From assembly GCA_964392775.1 (NCBI GenBank), contig CAYMRD010000013.1:1-64000 (forward strand): a DNA stretch of 64,000 bases. Direction: 5' to 3'. How positions within the stretch are numbered: the first letter of the stretch is position 1; the number at the start of each line of letters is the position of its first letter. Both the position numbers and the translations under genes were made by a program. Under the pieces are notes generated by a model. The model had not been told where the DNA came from and did not search any database. It saw nothing but the letters and a program-made list of their open reading frames with translations. The DNA comes from UKL13-3 sp964392775. GTDB lineage: Bacteria > Bacteroidota > Bacteroidia > UKL13-3. Below are positions 31,643-41,282 of the stretch, one piece after another.

Positions 31643-34351
31643 TTGACGAATCGATTCTATCATATTGGGCTTAGTCTCATTGCACTTTTGTGTTTTTTAA
31701 GCACAGTTAGGGCGAGCCATTACAGGGCGGGTGAAATCACTTACGAACAAGTTTCAGGGCGCTTATATAAGGTCATTGTTACAACATATACCGACCCAAG
31801 CTCTCCCGCCAATCAGTTTACAATAAATATTCCGGTTGACTGGGGAGACGGATTTACTGAAACCGTAGATCGTTTTTCAATGACCATGTTGTCCGGTGGT
31901 ACCACACAAGAGAATATATACATCTCGCAACACGCATATTCAACCGATGGTAATTTTAAAGTGAGTATTACCGACCCCAACCGGGTAGCCAATATTGTTA
32001 ATATCAATGGAGGAATTAACACCGATGGTGTTGCTTTTTATCTGGAAAGTGTTATCAGGATTAACAATGCAATTGGCAACAACCAATCACCTAAGCTTAC
32101 CGTAAAACCTATTCTGGATGGCTGTCTTCAATTCTTTTATATGCACAATCCGGGAGCCTACGATCCTGATGGAGATAGTTTGGTATACTCATTAGGTGTT
32201 CCAAAAGATGCGGGAGGAAAACCTGTTCCCAATTATGTGCTTCCTTATGCATCCGACAGTTTCACAATTAACCCCCACACAGGAAGTGTTTATTGGGTGA
32301 TGCCAACAGGTGCCGGCTTATACAATATTCTCATACGGATTACAGAATACCGTAAAGGGTTTCCGGTTGGATATGTTGAGCGGGATATGCAAATACGGAT
32401 TCGTGATTGCGTAAATGCACCACCCACCATACCGGTAGTTTCCAACCATTGTGTACAGGCAGGAGATTCTGTCCGGTTCAATATTACATCGACAGATGCA
32501 AACATCCAGACTGTTACGATACGAGGATATGGAGGTCCGTTTAGTGTACCTATCAAACCTGCCACTTTAGACCCCAACCCGGGACAAGGTGTGAGTTTGG
32601 CTACCACTTCTTTTGTATGGAAAACGGATTGTTACCATATCCGTTACCGACCACATACCGGAACCATTGAAGCCATCGATAATTATTTTGATAACCCAAT
32701 GGCTACGTATGCCACGTTTGATATCAAGGTTGTGGGTCCTAAACCCGTCAATTTAAAACTTAAACAGCAAGGCAGTGGCTTTATCTTGTCATGGAATCGC
32801 GACACTTGTGCTCTTGCGAATATTTATAAAATATACCGCAGGGTCGACAGTTCTTTTTACACCAATCAAAGCTGCGTTACGGGAATGCCGGACAACCTGG
32901 GATTTCAGCAGATTGGAGAAGTTAAAGGATCTGTAAATGCTCAAACCGACACCTCTTTTTACGATAATAATATGGGCGAAGGATTGTCTCCGCTAGTTAA
33001 TTATTGTTACCGTATTGTGGCGGTTTTTCCTTCACGCAGAGACAATGGGGTGGTGATTGGTGGCGAGCCTTCCGAAAGTTATGTATCTGACCAAACTTGT
33101 GGTGCGATTATTTTAAGTAAGCCGATTATCACCAAAGTTTCTGTGCGCTCTACCGGAATGAATACCGGTTCTATTCATCTCAACTGGATTCGCCCCGACA
33201 CACTTGATACAACCTATTACGTGGCACCATACCAACTGATATGTAAACGAGCAATCTTAACCAATGGAGTTGCCGGCCCCTACACACCTTTTAAAACATT
33301 TACCTATCCTGCTTTTTATCTCATCAACGACACCTTTACGATAGATACAAATCTAAATACGATAGCTAACCAATATGTTTATCGTATCGAGTTGCAGTTT
33401 GATTCATCCGGAATATTTTCTTATGTTGATGAGAGTCCTCAAGCTTCATCTGAGTTTCTCAGTGTCTATTCAACCGATAATACCAATATCTTAAGCTGGT
33501 CGGAAAAGGTTCCATGGATCAATGAAACGTATACTCTTTATCGCAAAAACAATTCAACAGGATTGTTTGATTCCCTGATAACAACAGCTACTCAGCAGTA
33601 CCACGACACCGGACTTATCAACGGAGTTCCCTATAGGTATTTGCTTCGTTCTTACGGCCGGTATTCATTTTTCAACGATAGCATACTTAATTTCTCTCAA
33701 GAAATAACCGGTACTCCAATTGATACGGTTAGGCCATGTAGTCCCCTATTGCAAGTGGAAACTCCGTGCAGTACCACCACCAACAACGACTTCACCAACA
33801 AATTGATTTGGACACCCCGTTCCGGAAATTGTAATGACGATGTAGTTCTTTACAATATTTACTACAAAAAATTTGTTACCGACTCATACACATTACTGGC
33901 ATCATTTGATGTTCGGTCCCAACATGATACCAACAATTATACCTATACCGACACAAGAGATACTCTTAAGTTTTCGATTGCCGGCTGTTATGCCGTAGCA
34001 AGTGTTGATTCGTTTAACAACGAGAGTTTGTTTGACAATACCATTTGTGTTGACAATTGCCCATACTACGAAATACCGAACGTATTCACGCCCGGTGATG
34101 ATGGTAAAAATGATTTACTAAAACCATTCCCTTACCGTTTTATTGATAAAATTGATTTGAAAATATACAACCGCTGGGGTCAGATTGTGTTTGAAACAAA
34201 TGATCTGGATATTAACTGGAATGGTAAGGATAAAGATAGTGATATGGCTTGCTCGGACGGAACTTATTTCTACACCTTAGATGTGCATGAGCAATATTTA
34301 TACGAGCTTAAAATCAATAAGAAGCGCGGCACCATTAAATTGATGAGATAA
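31643..34351 (+). CDS. Large secreted adhesin-like protein with T9SS type B (gliding motility) C-terminal domain
   Basis: 902 aa from a TTG at 31643. An in-frame TAG sits at 31619 and no ATG occurs before the signal peptide (FYHIGLSLIALLCFLSTVRA), so the TTG is well supported. The mature start SHYRAGEITYEQVSG is typical of Bacteroidota surface proteins. FN3-like repeats follow through the middle. The C-terminus (IPNVFTPGDDGKND, IYNRWGQIVFE, WNGKDKDSDMACSDGTYFY) is the type B sorting domain (CHU_C). Likely exported by the T9SS; the role could be adhesion or polymer binding. Confidence 0.88.
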   Translation: MTNRFYHIGLSLIALLCFLSTVRASHYRAGEITYEQVSGRLYKVIVTTYTDPSSPANQFTINIPVDWGDGFTETVDRFSMTMLSGGTTQENIYISQHAYSTDGNFKVSITDPNRVANIVNINGGINTDGVAFYLESVIRINNAIGNNQSPKLTVKPILDGCLQFFYMHNPGAYDPDGDSLVYSLGVPKDAGGKPVPNYVLPYASDSFTINPHTGSVYWVMPTGAGLYNILIRITEYRKGFPVGYVERDMQIRIRDCVNAPPTIPVVSNHCVQAGDSVRFNITSTDANIQTVTIRGYGGPFSVPIKPATLDPNPGQGVSLATTSFVWKTDCYHIRYRPHTGTIEAIDNYFDNPMATYATFDIKVVGPKPVNLKLKQQGSGFILSWNRDTCALANIYKIYRRVDSSFYTNQSCVTGMPDNLGFQQIGEVKGSVNAQTDTSFYDNNMGEGLSPLVNYCYRIVAVFPSRRDNGVVIGGEPSESYVSDQTCGAIILSKPIITKVSVRSTGMNTGSIHLNWIRPDTLDTTYYVAPYQLICKRAILTNGVAGPYTPFKTFTYPAFYLINDTFTIDTNLNTIANQYVYRIELQFDSSGIFSYVDESPQASSEFLSVYSTDNTNILSWSEKVPWINETYTLYRKNNSTGLFDSLITTATQQYHDTGLINGVPYRYLLRSYGRYSFFNDSILNFSQEITGTPIDTVRPCSPLLQVETPCSTTTNNDFTNKLIWTPRSGNCNDDVVLYNIYYKKFVTDSYTLLASFDVRSQHDTNNYTYTDTRDTLKFSIAGCYAVASVDSFNNESLFDNTICVDNCPYYEIPNVFTPGDDGKNDLLKPFPYRFIDKIDLKIYNRWGQIVFETNDLDINWNGKDKDSDMACSDGTYFYTLDVHEQYLYELKINKKRGTIKLMR

Positions 34352-34383
34352 CCGTAATTTGCAGGCTCAATAATAGTATTACC

Positions 34384-34977
34384 GTGTTTACAGGAATCAT
34401 CGAAACGATGGGTACCATTACCCAAATCAACACAGAACACTCTAACAAAACGTTTACGCTATCATCACCTATTACTCCTGAGTTAAAGATAGACCAAAGT
34501 GTAGCGCATAATGGCGTTTGCCTTACTGTGATTGCCGTTACCGAAAACGAATATGCCGTAACAGCTATAGATGAAACGTTACGCAAAACCAACCTCAACA
34601 GTTGGAGCATTGGCGATTCGGTGAATTTAGAGCGCTGCATGCCGGCCAACGGGCGGTACGATGGGCATATTGTGCAAGGCCATGTAGACTCAACTGCTAC
34701 TTGTGTTTCGGTGGAAGATGCTCGGGGAAGCTGGGTGTTTACTTTTGAGTTACCCGCTCAAACGGATATGAGCCTGATGGTAAACAAAGGTTCTGTATGC
34801 ATCAATGGAATTAGTCTTACGGTGGTTGAAACCACCGACAAAAGATTTTCGGTAGCCATTATCCCCTACACGTTTGAACATACCAATATGAACCGAATTA
34901 AGGCTGGCTCGGTGGTGAATATCGAATTTGACATTGTGGGGAAATACATTGCCAGAATGTTGGCTTCGAGAACATAA
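34384..34977 (+). CDS. ribE: Riboflavin synthase, alpha subunit
   Basis: 197 aa starting with GTG at 34384; MFTGIIE is the invariant N-terminus of the family, so this start is firm. Two lumazine-binding barrels are visible: VCLTVIAVT / ERCMPANGRYDGHIVQGHVD and GSVCINGISLTVV / IIPYTFEHTN. It converts two 6,7-dimethyl-8-ribityllumazine to riboflavin. No FMN riboswitch is seen in the 32 bp before it. Confidence 0.96.
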   Translation: MFTGIIETMGTITQINTEHSNKTFTLSSPITPELKIDQSVAHNGVCLTVIAVTENEYAVTAIDETLRKTNLNSWSIGDSVNLERCMPANGRYDGHIVQGHVDSTATCVSVEDARGSWVFTFELPAQTDMSLMVNKGSVCINGISLTVVETTDKRFSVAIIPYTFEHTNMNRIKAGSVVNIEFDIVGKYIARMLASRT

Positions 34978-35398
34978 TCAAAATTGACTACCGGGAAGAT
35001 GTGAACTTGCCCGCCCCCTGCCAGCCGCACACATACGACTGTCAATTAGAACTGCGGGGGAACTCCCTTTTAGGGTTGGGGGGGCGAGGGCAAGTACATT
35101 TTCCCTTCACGCACCCCTGCCCCTGAAAGGGGGACAGCCGCACACATACGACTGTCAATTAGAACTGCGGGGGAACTCCCTTTTAGGGTNNNNNNNNNNN
35201 NNNNNNNNNNNNNNNNNNNNNNNNNNNNNNNNNNNNNNNNNNNNNNNNNNNNNNNNNNNNNNNNNNNNNNNNNNNNNNNNNNNNNNNNNCTGCCCCTGAA
35301 AGGGGGACAGCCGCACACATACGACTGTCAATTAGAACTGCGGGAAACACCATTACGGAATACCCTTCCGATAATCACCTAATCAAAACCTTTTTGCA
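34978..35398. repeat. 113-bp tandem repeat interrupted by a 100-N gap
   Basis: The sequence from CCGCACACATACGACTGTCA at 35025 recurs at 35138 (period 113) and at 35311 after the N run. Each unit includes ACTCCCTTTTAGGGT and CCCCTGAAAGGGGGAC, short inverted words resembling T/G-rich Bacteroidota intergenic repeats. N occupies 35190-35289, exactly 100 bases. Copy number in the genome is unknown. Frames through it are not genes. Confidence 0.85.
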
Positions 35399-35400
35399 CA

Positions 35401-35432
35401 AAAAAACCCAACCAAAAATGGTCGGGTTTTTT
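35401..35432 (-). terminator. Rho-independent terminator of rpsF-rpsR-rplI
   Basis: Arms AAAAAACCCAACC and GGTCGGGTTTTTT, one mismatch, 6-base loop. On the minus strand it ends in a T-run. It starts 22 bp after the rplI stop. Confidence 0.85.
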
Positions 35433-35453
35433 ATCGGTAATCAATCTTTTGTA

Positions 35454-35894
35454 TTACTCGGCAATTACTTCAACGTTGATGTTTACAATAACATCGCGGT
35501 GAAGGTTAACTGTAGCTTCGTATTTACCCAAAACTTTGATATCGCTGATTTCGATTTTACGTCTGTCGATATCGTATCCTTGAACTTTAAGAGCTTGAGC
35601 AATTTGAAGTGGAGTTACTGAACCGAAGATCTTATCGTTAGCACCGGCTTTAGTTCCGATAGTAATGGTCAAATCTTTCAATTTACCGGCAGTTGCCTCA
35701 GCATCCGTTTTCAATTTTTCGCGTTTTTTAGCACCTTGACGGTTGTCTTCTTCCAACATTTTAATGTTTGAAGAAGTAGCCATGATAGCATAACCTTTAG
35801 GGAACAGGAAGTTGTTAGCGTAACCATCTTTTACAGTTACGATATCTCCTTGGTGACCAAGGTTTTTAAGGTTTTCTTTTAAAATAATTTTCAT
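35454..35894 (-). CDS. rplI: 50S ribosomal protein L9
   Basis: 146 aa. MKIILKENLKNLGHQGDIVTVKDGYANNFLFPKG-type N-terminal domain, with the GYARN-like GYANNFL signature, a long central helix (about 40-75) and a C-terminal domain. It binds 23S rRNA at the base of the L1 stalk. Last gene of the minus-strand operon rpsF-rpsR-rplI, 16 bp after rpsR. Confidence 0.97.
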   Translation of the reverse strand: MKIILKENLKNLGHQGDIVTVKDGYANNFLFPKGYAIMATSSNIKMLEEDNRQGAKKREKLKTDAEATAGKLKDLTITIGTKAGANDKIFGSVTPLQIAQALKVQGYDIDRRKIEISDIKVLGKYEATVNLHRDVIVNINVEVIAE

Positions 35895-35910
35895 GTGTGT
35901 GTGCCTCCTA

Positions 35911-36186
35911 TTATTTTAATTGATCTGCTACATAAGGAAGAATAGCCAAGTGGCGTGCACGTTTAACAGCCAATGCAATTTTGCGTTGGTATTTCAACGA
36001 AGTTCCGGTAAGTCTACGAGGAAGGATTTTTCCCTGATCGTTAACAAACTTCAATAAGAAGTTACCATCCTTGTAGTCGATATACTTAATACCGTTCTTT
36101 TTGAAACGGCAGTATTTTTTCTTCTGAGGAGCTTCAGGTGTAGTATTGAACACCATAGCCGGATTGTTGTGTGGTTTTGTTGCCAT
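35911..36186 (-). CDS. rpsR: 30S ribosomal protein S18
   Basis: 91 aa. The core KYCRFKKNGIKYIDYKD, LLKFVNDQGKILPRRLTG, and KYQRKIALAVKRARHLAILPY near the end are the family signature. It pairs with S6 on the 30S platform. It sits two bases from the rpsF stop. Confidence 0.97.
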   Translation of the reverse strand: MATKPHNNPAMVFNTTPEAPQKKKYCRFKKNGIKYIDYKDGNFLLKFVNDQGKILPRRLTGTSLKYQRKIALAVKRARHLAILPYVADQLK

Positions 36187-36188
36187 GA

Positions 36189-36590
36189 TTACTTACCTTC
36201 TTGTTGTTTGTCTTTTTTAGATTGATTAAACTCGCCATTACGCTTGCGCTGGTTGTAAATCACTGCATGTTTATCCAGTGATGTGGTTAGGAAACGCATG
36301 ATTCTCTCATCACGTCTGAAGGCCAGTTCAAATTTTGAAATAAAACTAGAAGGGGCTTTGTACTCATAAATAAAGTAAAAGCCTGTGGTTTTCTTGTTAA
36401 TTGGATACGCCAATTTAGTCAAACCCCAGTTTTCTTCATGAACCAGCTCTCCACCGTTTTCAATAATCATGTTACGGTACTTAGCGACAGCATCTTTCAG
36501 CTGCTCGTCAGAGAGTACGGGTGTGAAAATAATCACAGATTCATAGTCGTTTAGGACAACTTCTTCTTTTGTTGTTTTTTTAGCTGCCAT
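36189..36590 (-). CDS. rpsF: 30S ribosomal protein S6
   Basis: 133 aa from the ATG at 36590 (MAAKKTTKEE); nine further codons upstream are open but overlap the promoter side. S6 fold with YESVIIFTPVLSDEQL, ENWGLTKLAYPINKKTTGFYFIYEY-type sheet and RRDERIMRFLTT. First gene of the operon, 24 bases after a consensus -7 box. Confidence 0.95.
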   Translation of the reverse strand: MAAKKTTKEEVVLNDYESVIIFTPVLSDEQLKDAVAKYRNMIIENGGELVHEENWGLTKLAYPINKKTTGFYFIYEYKAPSSFISKFELAFRRDERIMRFLTTSLDKHAVIYNQRKRNGEFNQSKKDKQQEGK

Positions 36591-36614
36591 TATCTTGGGA
36601 TAGTTAAAGGACGG

Positions 36615-36644
36615 CAAAAGTAGGCCTTTATTTTAAATAATCAA
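36615..36644 (-). promoter_or_regulatory. Consensus promoter of the rpsF-rpsR-rplI operon
   Basis: On the minus strand TTG (36642-36644), exactly 19 bases, then TACTTTTG (36615-36622). This matches the Bacteroidota TTG-N19-TAnnTTTG promoter at every fixed position. It is the clearest promoter in the window. Confidence 0.8.
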
Positions 36645-36783
36645 GCATTTAGCCCACAAAAAGTGTGATTATTTCATCAAAACGAACACAAAACTGGGCA
36701 CCGTCCCCGAATGGGCAACAAATATAAGGGAATCCGGGCATAGCCAGATAGATAACCTATCTCCTATCCAATCAATTCTAAAC

Positions 36784-36810
36784 AAAAAAAAGCCCGGCTT
36801 GAAAGCCGGG
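36784..36810 (-). terminator. Rho-independent terminator of hsp20
   Basis: Stem CCCGGCT / AGCCGGG closed by TGAA. On the minus strand it is followed by CTTTTTTTTG. It lies about 50 bp after the hsp20 stop. Confidence 0.88.
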
Positions 36811-36859
36811 ACAATTTTTACCCTATGAAAACTTTGGTTTACCCAAAAAGTTTGTTGCC

Positions 36860-37315
36860 TTATTTAATGGTGATACTTGTTTTCGATTCCTTCACTTCTG
36901 TTTTAGGAATGGAAAGTTTCAGTATACCATCAGTAAAGGTCGCGTCAATATTCTGAACATCCACATTTTCTGCAAGATTGAAACTGCGCGAGAACTTGCC
37001 ATAAAAACTTTCCACGACATGGAATTTGTCGGCTTTGTTTTCGCTGTTCAACTTGCGCTCTCCACTAATTGTAAGCATACCGCCATCTACATCAATCTGA
37101 ATTTCGTCTTTTTTGAGTCCCGGCAATGAAACCTGAACCTCAAACGACTTTTCCGTTTCGATAACATCAGTACGTGGTGTAAAGAACACATTTCGTTCAA
37201 ATTTGCCTGCTGTTTCATTAAATAATGAATCGAACATGTTCATCATGTGACCCGAAATCATTGAATCCCTCAATAATTCACGGGTGTGGCCCGGTTTAAA
37301 TTTTATCAGTGTCAT
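36860..37315 (-). CDS. Small heat shock protein, Hsp20/alpha-crystallin family
   Basis: 151 aa. A variable N-terminus (1-45), then the alpha-crystallin domain from about 46: TDVIETEKSFEVQVSLPGLKKDEIQIDVDGGMLTISGERK, with the ADGILKLSIPK-type motif (FTDGILKLSIPK) and a short C-terminal IxI-like tail (SITIK). An ATP-independent holdase that binds unfolding proteins. Monocistronic with its own terminator. Confidence 0.94.
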   Translation of the reverse strand: MTLIKFKPGHTRELLRDSMISGHMMNMFDSLFNETAGKFERNVFFTPRTDVIETEKSFEVQVSLPGLKKDEIQIDVDGGMLTISGERKLNSENKADKFHVVESFYGKFSRSFNLAENVDVQNIDATFTDGILKLSIPKTEVKESKTSITIK

Positions 37316-37451
37316 AATTTTAATTTTTTTGATTTGTACTGTCTTGTTTTCAATTCCTGTTCCAACAGTAAAAACAAGACATTATGACCGAATTAAGATG
37401 AAATATTGATTTTAAAACACTATTTAAAAGACAAGAAGTCATCAAACTGCT

Positions 37452-38103
37452 TTGGTGGCTATTAGCTTTACATTGCTGATGCCGTTTATAGCTTATTTGC
37501 TTGCCGAAGAAATTCAGGTATCGGGAGTAATCGCGGTTGTGGTTATAGGGATGAGCACTTCGATGTATACCAACAAAATTTTCCCGGCCAAAACCAAAGA
37601 ACAATCAAAGTCTATCTGGGACATTATTGTGTTTTTGCTCAACGGGTTAATTTTTATTTTGATAGGACTGGAGTTTCCTTATGTACTCAAAAACATTGAT
37701 AATGGAGATATACTGCCTCTTATGGGGTATCGTTTTCTGATTTGCCTTGCGGCACTTGTAGTTCGCTTGGTTCGGATTGTGTTGCAACGCAATAGCCTGC
37801 AAAGAGCATTTATACAGCAAACAATGTTTCCCAACAGGCGAAAAATTCTGCATGAAGATGCGCTACTGGACTGGAGAAGTGCGCTCATAATCGGATGGTC
37901 GGGGATGCGCGGAATTGTTTCGCTTGCAGCGGCTATCGCTATTCCGGTGACACTTGCCGATGGTTCTGTTTTTCCTCAACGTGATACCATTATTTTCATA
38001 TCGGTGGCAGTTGTACTCATCACCATTTATTGTGCAGGGGTTAAGCTTGCCTGTACTGGTTAAGCTGCTTTATAAAAAGCAGGTTTCGACAGGCTCAACC
38101 TGA
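37452..38103 (+). pseudogene. Na+/H+ antiporter (CPA1/NhaP type), truncated and frameshifted
   Basis: The readable part begins mid-protein: PFIAYLLAEEIQVSGVIAVVV, LNGLIFILIGLEFPYVL, WSGMRGIVSLAAAIAIP (the conserved antiporter helix). The N-terminal half, normally about 200 residues, is absent, and a stop (37425-37427) lies just upstream. Near 38025 the frame shifts by one: reading +1 gives FIVQGLSLPVLVKLLYKKQ, the expected family continuation, ending at 38101-38103. The last codons run into a REP-like palindrome. Not functional as an antiporter. Confidence 0.8.
38080..38102. repeat. REP-like palindrome at the antiporter pseudogene end
   Basis: CAGGTT, TCGACAGGCTC, AACCTG forms a 6-bp stem with an 11-base loop. 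The phrase TTTCGACAGGCTCAACCTGA is of a kind often seen as a short dispersed palindrome in bacterial genomes (general knowledge). Its fusion to the coding sequence marks a breakpoint. Confidence 0.45.
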
Positions 38104-38129
38104 CATGGGTTCTGTTTTTGAGATAGCTT

Positions 38130-39485
38130 CTATTTAAAAAAGCCCAAAACAGACTGAGAAATCTGGCGGGCTATGTTAAAGTTCGCTTCTGATAATAACT
38201 GCTCTTTTCTCAAAGCTGTACGCTTTGCATTGGTGAACAAATCGCGCCAGCCCTGATTGGCCGGAGGCAGGTAATTACCGTTTGGCAATTCTTCATACAG
38301 GTTATTGATATTGCCATTATAAACAAACTGATGTATTTCGTCTTTTTGTGTAAACTCCTTTTGCTCCGACAACATCGTTTTACCATCCTGAGAGTTCAAA
38401 AGAGCATAAGTATACTTTACCGTAAGTGCCCTTTTTTCATTGGTATCGTCATACATCACCTTTCTGAACTTGGTAATAGCTGAATAGGTCCCGGTATACG
38501 GATTCAGAATATTTTCCGAAAACGCCTCATAAGCCGCTTTCTGCTCTGTGGTAACAGGTGTTTCAATATATTTTACCGACTCTATCTTCACCCAAACAAC
38601 ATACTTAATACCTATGGTTTTCCCTGCCTCCACAGCCTGTTCAACACTTGGTATCGACTCCCACCCCCTGTTGCGAAGAGTTTGAGCCACCTCATCCGGT
38701 TGTTGAAGCAGAACATAATCGAACTTTTTTTGCATCAGTCTGCTATGAATGAGCTGTGTTAGCTGGCTACTCAGCAACGAAGAATCTTCGGATACCACAT
38801 ACACAGGAAACACAGCCAAAGTTGTTGTAGCTTTCAAATTGGCTTCTTCCTTCATGGCTTTGGCATCTTTATAAGCCTCATCCTGCTGCACAATTTTAGA
38901 AAAAGTTTGATAGGCTTGTTTGAACTTACCCTGTTCCATTTCCTGCATCCCATGCTGATACAAAGGCTCTAAAACAGTATTGATGCGCAATACTGTAATT
39001 CCCCTGTATGTTGTATCCAATTCCGCTATACGTTCAAAGATTTTTTCGGCCCGTTCGTACTCGCGGTTGTTCATCAACTTCAATGCTTCATCATATTGCC
39101 CCGAGATGTACTCCGACCGTATATCCAAATATATATCATCGTATTCGGTGGGCCATCTAAGCTGAACACCCACGGAACTGGCGGTTTGACTATAACGCTC
39201 GGCATTTTTGTATGCCTTCATAGCCTCATTCACATTGTTCTCAACCACCAGTTTGTTAAAACCCGTAAATTTTTCATCAAGCACCTGTTGTGCCGATATT
39301 GCAAGTCCGTCCTTTGCTTTCTGATCCTTTGGATTGCGCAACAAAGCATTATAATAATAGGTGCTTGCATCTTCATGAAACCCGTTATTCCGCTTGGCAT
39401 CACCTTGTTTTACAAGCTTTCCCGAAGGATTGCAGGCAACAAGCAATGTAAATACACAGATGATGAAACCGTAAAAAAACCTCAT
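38130..39485 (-). CDS. Lipoprotein with TPR-like helices and a CsgG-like domain
   Basis: 451 aa from the ATG at 39485, one base after the argS stop (TAG, C, ATG). Lipoprotein signal MRFFYGFIICVFTLLVAC. Residues 35-205 are helical with TPR-like spacing (DASTYYYNALLRNPKD, YERAEKIFERIAELD, KFKQAYQTFSKIVQQDEAYKDA). Residues 220-330 resemble a CsgG/curli-assembly-like alpha-beta domain (TLAVFPVYVVSEDSS, LLSSQLTQLIHSRLMQKKFDYVLL). Probably periplasmic, tethered to a membrane; the partner is unknown. Co-transcription with argS is likely from the spacing. Confidence 0.7.
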   Translation of the reverse strand: MRFFYGFIICVFTLLVACNPSGKLVKQGDAKRNNGFHEDASTYYYNALLRNPKDQKAKDGLAISAQQVLDEKFTGFNKLVVENNVNEAMKAYKNAERYSQTASSVGVQLRWPTEYDDIYLDIRSEYISGQYDEALKLMNNREYERAEKIFERIAELDTTYRGITVLRINTVLEPLYQHGMQEMEQGKFKQAYQTFSKIVQQDEAYKDAKAMKEEANLKATTTLAVFPVYVVSEDSSLLSSQLTQLIHSRLMQKKFDYVLLQQPDEVAQTLRNRGWESIPSVEQAVEAGKTIGIKYVVWVKIESVKYIETPVTTEQKAAYEAFSENILNPYTGTYSAITKFRKVMYDDTNEKRALTVKYTYALLNSQDGKTMLSEQKEFTQKDEIHQFVYNGNINNLYEELPNGNYLPPANQGWRDLFTNAKRTALRKEQLLSEANFNIARQISQSVLGFFK

Positions 39486-39486
39486 G

Positions 39487-41253
39487 CTACATACGCTCAG
39501 GCACCGCAATGCCTAACAACTCAAAACCTGATTTAATAATATTAGAAGTAAACATGCATAACTGTAATCGCATATTCTTTACAGCAACCTGCTCTTCCTT
39601 AATGATTGGACACTCGTGGTAAAAATGGCTAAATGCTTTGGCCAGTTCGTATAAATAGTTTGCAACCAGTCCCGGGCTCATATCCTGTGCAGCAGCCTGA
39701 ATCACCTCCGGATAACGATACAAAATCTGAATCAATTCGTTTTCCAGCGGTTGCAACGTTGCACCTTCAATATTCGAAATATCGGAGGCTTTTGCATTTC
39801 GCAGAATGGAACGGATACGAGCGTAAGTATACTGAATAAACGGGCCCGTATTCCCCTGAAAATCTATAGACTCTTCGGGGTTGAACAGCATCTTTTTGCG
39901 GGGATCGACTTTAAGGAGGAAATATTTAAGCGCCCCCATACCAATGGTATTGTATAGAACATCCAGTTCCTCTTTAGCAAGCCCTTCTGTTTTACCAAGT
40001 GCAATGGTTGTTTGTTCAGCGGCATTGCGCATCTCGGCTATCAGATCATCGGCATCTACTACTGTTCCTTCACGGCTTTTCATCTTGCCATGCGGCAATT
40101 CAACCATCCCGTAACTCAGGTGGTAAATACCATCGGCATACGATTTACCCAACTTTTTACAGATGAGTTGAAGCACTTTAAAATGGTAATCCTGCTCGTT
40201 GCCTACAACATAAACAGAGCGTTCAGCACCAAAATCCTTGTATTTTAATTCCGCTGTTCCAATATCCTGGGTGATGTATACCGAAGTTCCGTCACCACGT
40301 AACAATAATTTATGGTCAAGACCTTCGGCCGTTAAGTCAATCCAAACCGAACCATCATCCTTTTGGTAAAACACATTTTTCGACAACCCCTCCTGCACAA
40401 TTTCCTTTCCTAATAAATAGGTATTGCTTTCGTAGTAAAAGGTATCAAAAGAAACACCAAGGTTTTTATAGGTAGATTCGAACCCCTCGTATACCCAGCC
40501 ATTCATGGTTTTCCATACCCGAACGGTTTCGGCATCACCTGCCTCCCATTTGCGAAGCATATCCTGAGCAGCCAGTATGCTTGGAGCTTTTTTAGCGGCA
40601 TCTTCTTCACTCATTCCATCAGCAATCAACTGCTTTTGCTCTTCTTTGTACAGCTTATCGAAAGCTACATAATATTTACCTACCAGATGATCACCTTTCA
40701 AACCTGATGATGCAGGTGTTTCGCCATTGCCCTGAAGCAACCACGCCAGCATACTTTTACAGATATGAATACCACGGTCGTTTACCAGATTGCAAGTATT
40801 TACCTCATATCCGGATGCCTTTAAAATCTGTGCAACCGAAAAACCCAACAGGTTATTGCGAACATGCCCAAGATGCAATGGTTTATTGGTATTGGGTGAT
40901 GAATACTCAACCAACACCTTTTGTTTGCTGTTTGCAGGTGCAAAACCATAGGTTGCATTGGCATGATTAGCCTTTACAAAATCAAGCCATACGGTTGTGC
41001 TAATGCTGATATTTAGAAAACCTTTGATTACATTGAATCCGGCCACCCTCGAATCATGCTCTTGCAGGTATTGGCCAATATCGTTGGCTGTTTGTTCCGG
41101 TCCTTTTTTACTTTGTTTCAGATATGGAAATACCACAAAGGTAAAATCCCCTTCAAATTCACTTCTGGTAGGCTCCAGCAACACCGTTACTCCTTCAATA
41201 CCATAAAGTGATGTCAATGCATTTGAGATATGTTGTTTGATTTCTAGTTCCAT
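39487..41253 (-). CDS. argS: Arginyl-tRNA synthetase
   Basis: 588 aa, class I. N-terminal additional domain (1-110), then the HIGH-type motif PLHLGHVRNNLLG, the KMSKS-equivalent segment HGKMKSREGTVV, and the helical anticodon-binding C-terminus (YTYARIRSILRNA ... VPERM). It charges tRNA-Arg. Its stop codon and the next gene's start are one base apart. Confidence 0.97.
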   Translation of the reverse strand: MELEIKQHISNALTSLYGIEGVTVLLEPTRSEFEGDFTFVVFPYLKQSKKGPEQTANDIGQYLQEHDSRVAGFNVIKGFLNISISTTVWLDFVKANHANATYGFAPANSKQKVLVEYSSPNTNKPLHLGHVRNNLLGFSVAQILKASGYEVNTCNLVNDRGIHICKSMLAWLLQGNGETPASSGLKGDHLVGKYYVAFDKLYKEEQKQLIADGMSEEDAAKKAPSILAAQDMLRKWEAGDAETVRVWKTMNGWVYEGFESTYKNLGVSFDTFYYESNTYLLGKEIVQEGLSKNVFYQKDDGSVWIDLTAEGLDHKLLLRGDGTSVYITQDIGTAELKYKDFGAERSVYVVGNEQDYHFKVLQLICKKLGKSYADGIYHLSYGMVELPHGKMKSREGTVVDADDLIAEMRNAAEQTTIALGKTEGLAKEELDVLYNTIGMGALKYFLLKVDPRKKMLFNPEESIDFQGNTGPFIQYTYARIRSILRNAKASDISNIEGATLQPLENELIQILYRYPEVIQAAAQDMSPGLVANYLYELAKAFSHFYHECPIIKEEQVAVKNMRLQLCMFTSNIIKSGFELLGIAVPERM

Positions 41254-41282
41254 GCTTCACTCAATCGATAGCAGATATATAA

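Noticed and set aside
31609..31660. ATG at 31609 as start of the 902-aa protein
   Set aside because: It is out of frame with the coding sequence; an in-frame TAG at 31619 leaves the TTG at 31643 as the best start.
34352..34383. FMN riboswitch before riboflavin synthase
   Set aside because: Only 32 bases separate the genes, too short, and no RFN motif is present.
34978..35453. Small gene in the repeat region after ribE
   Set aside because: The only frame spans N bases and proline/glycine-rich repeat translation.
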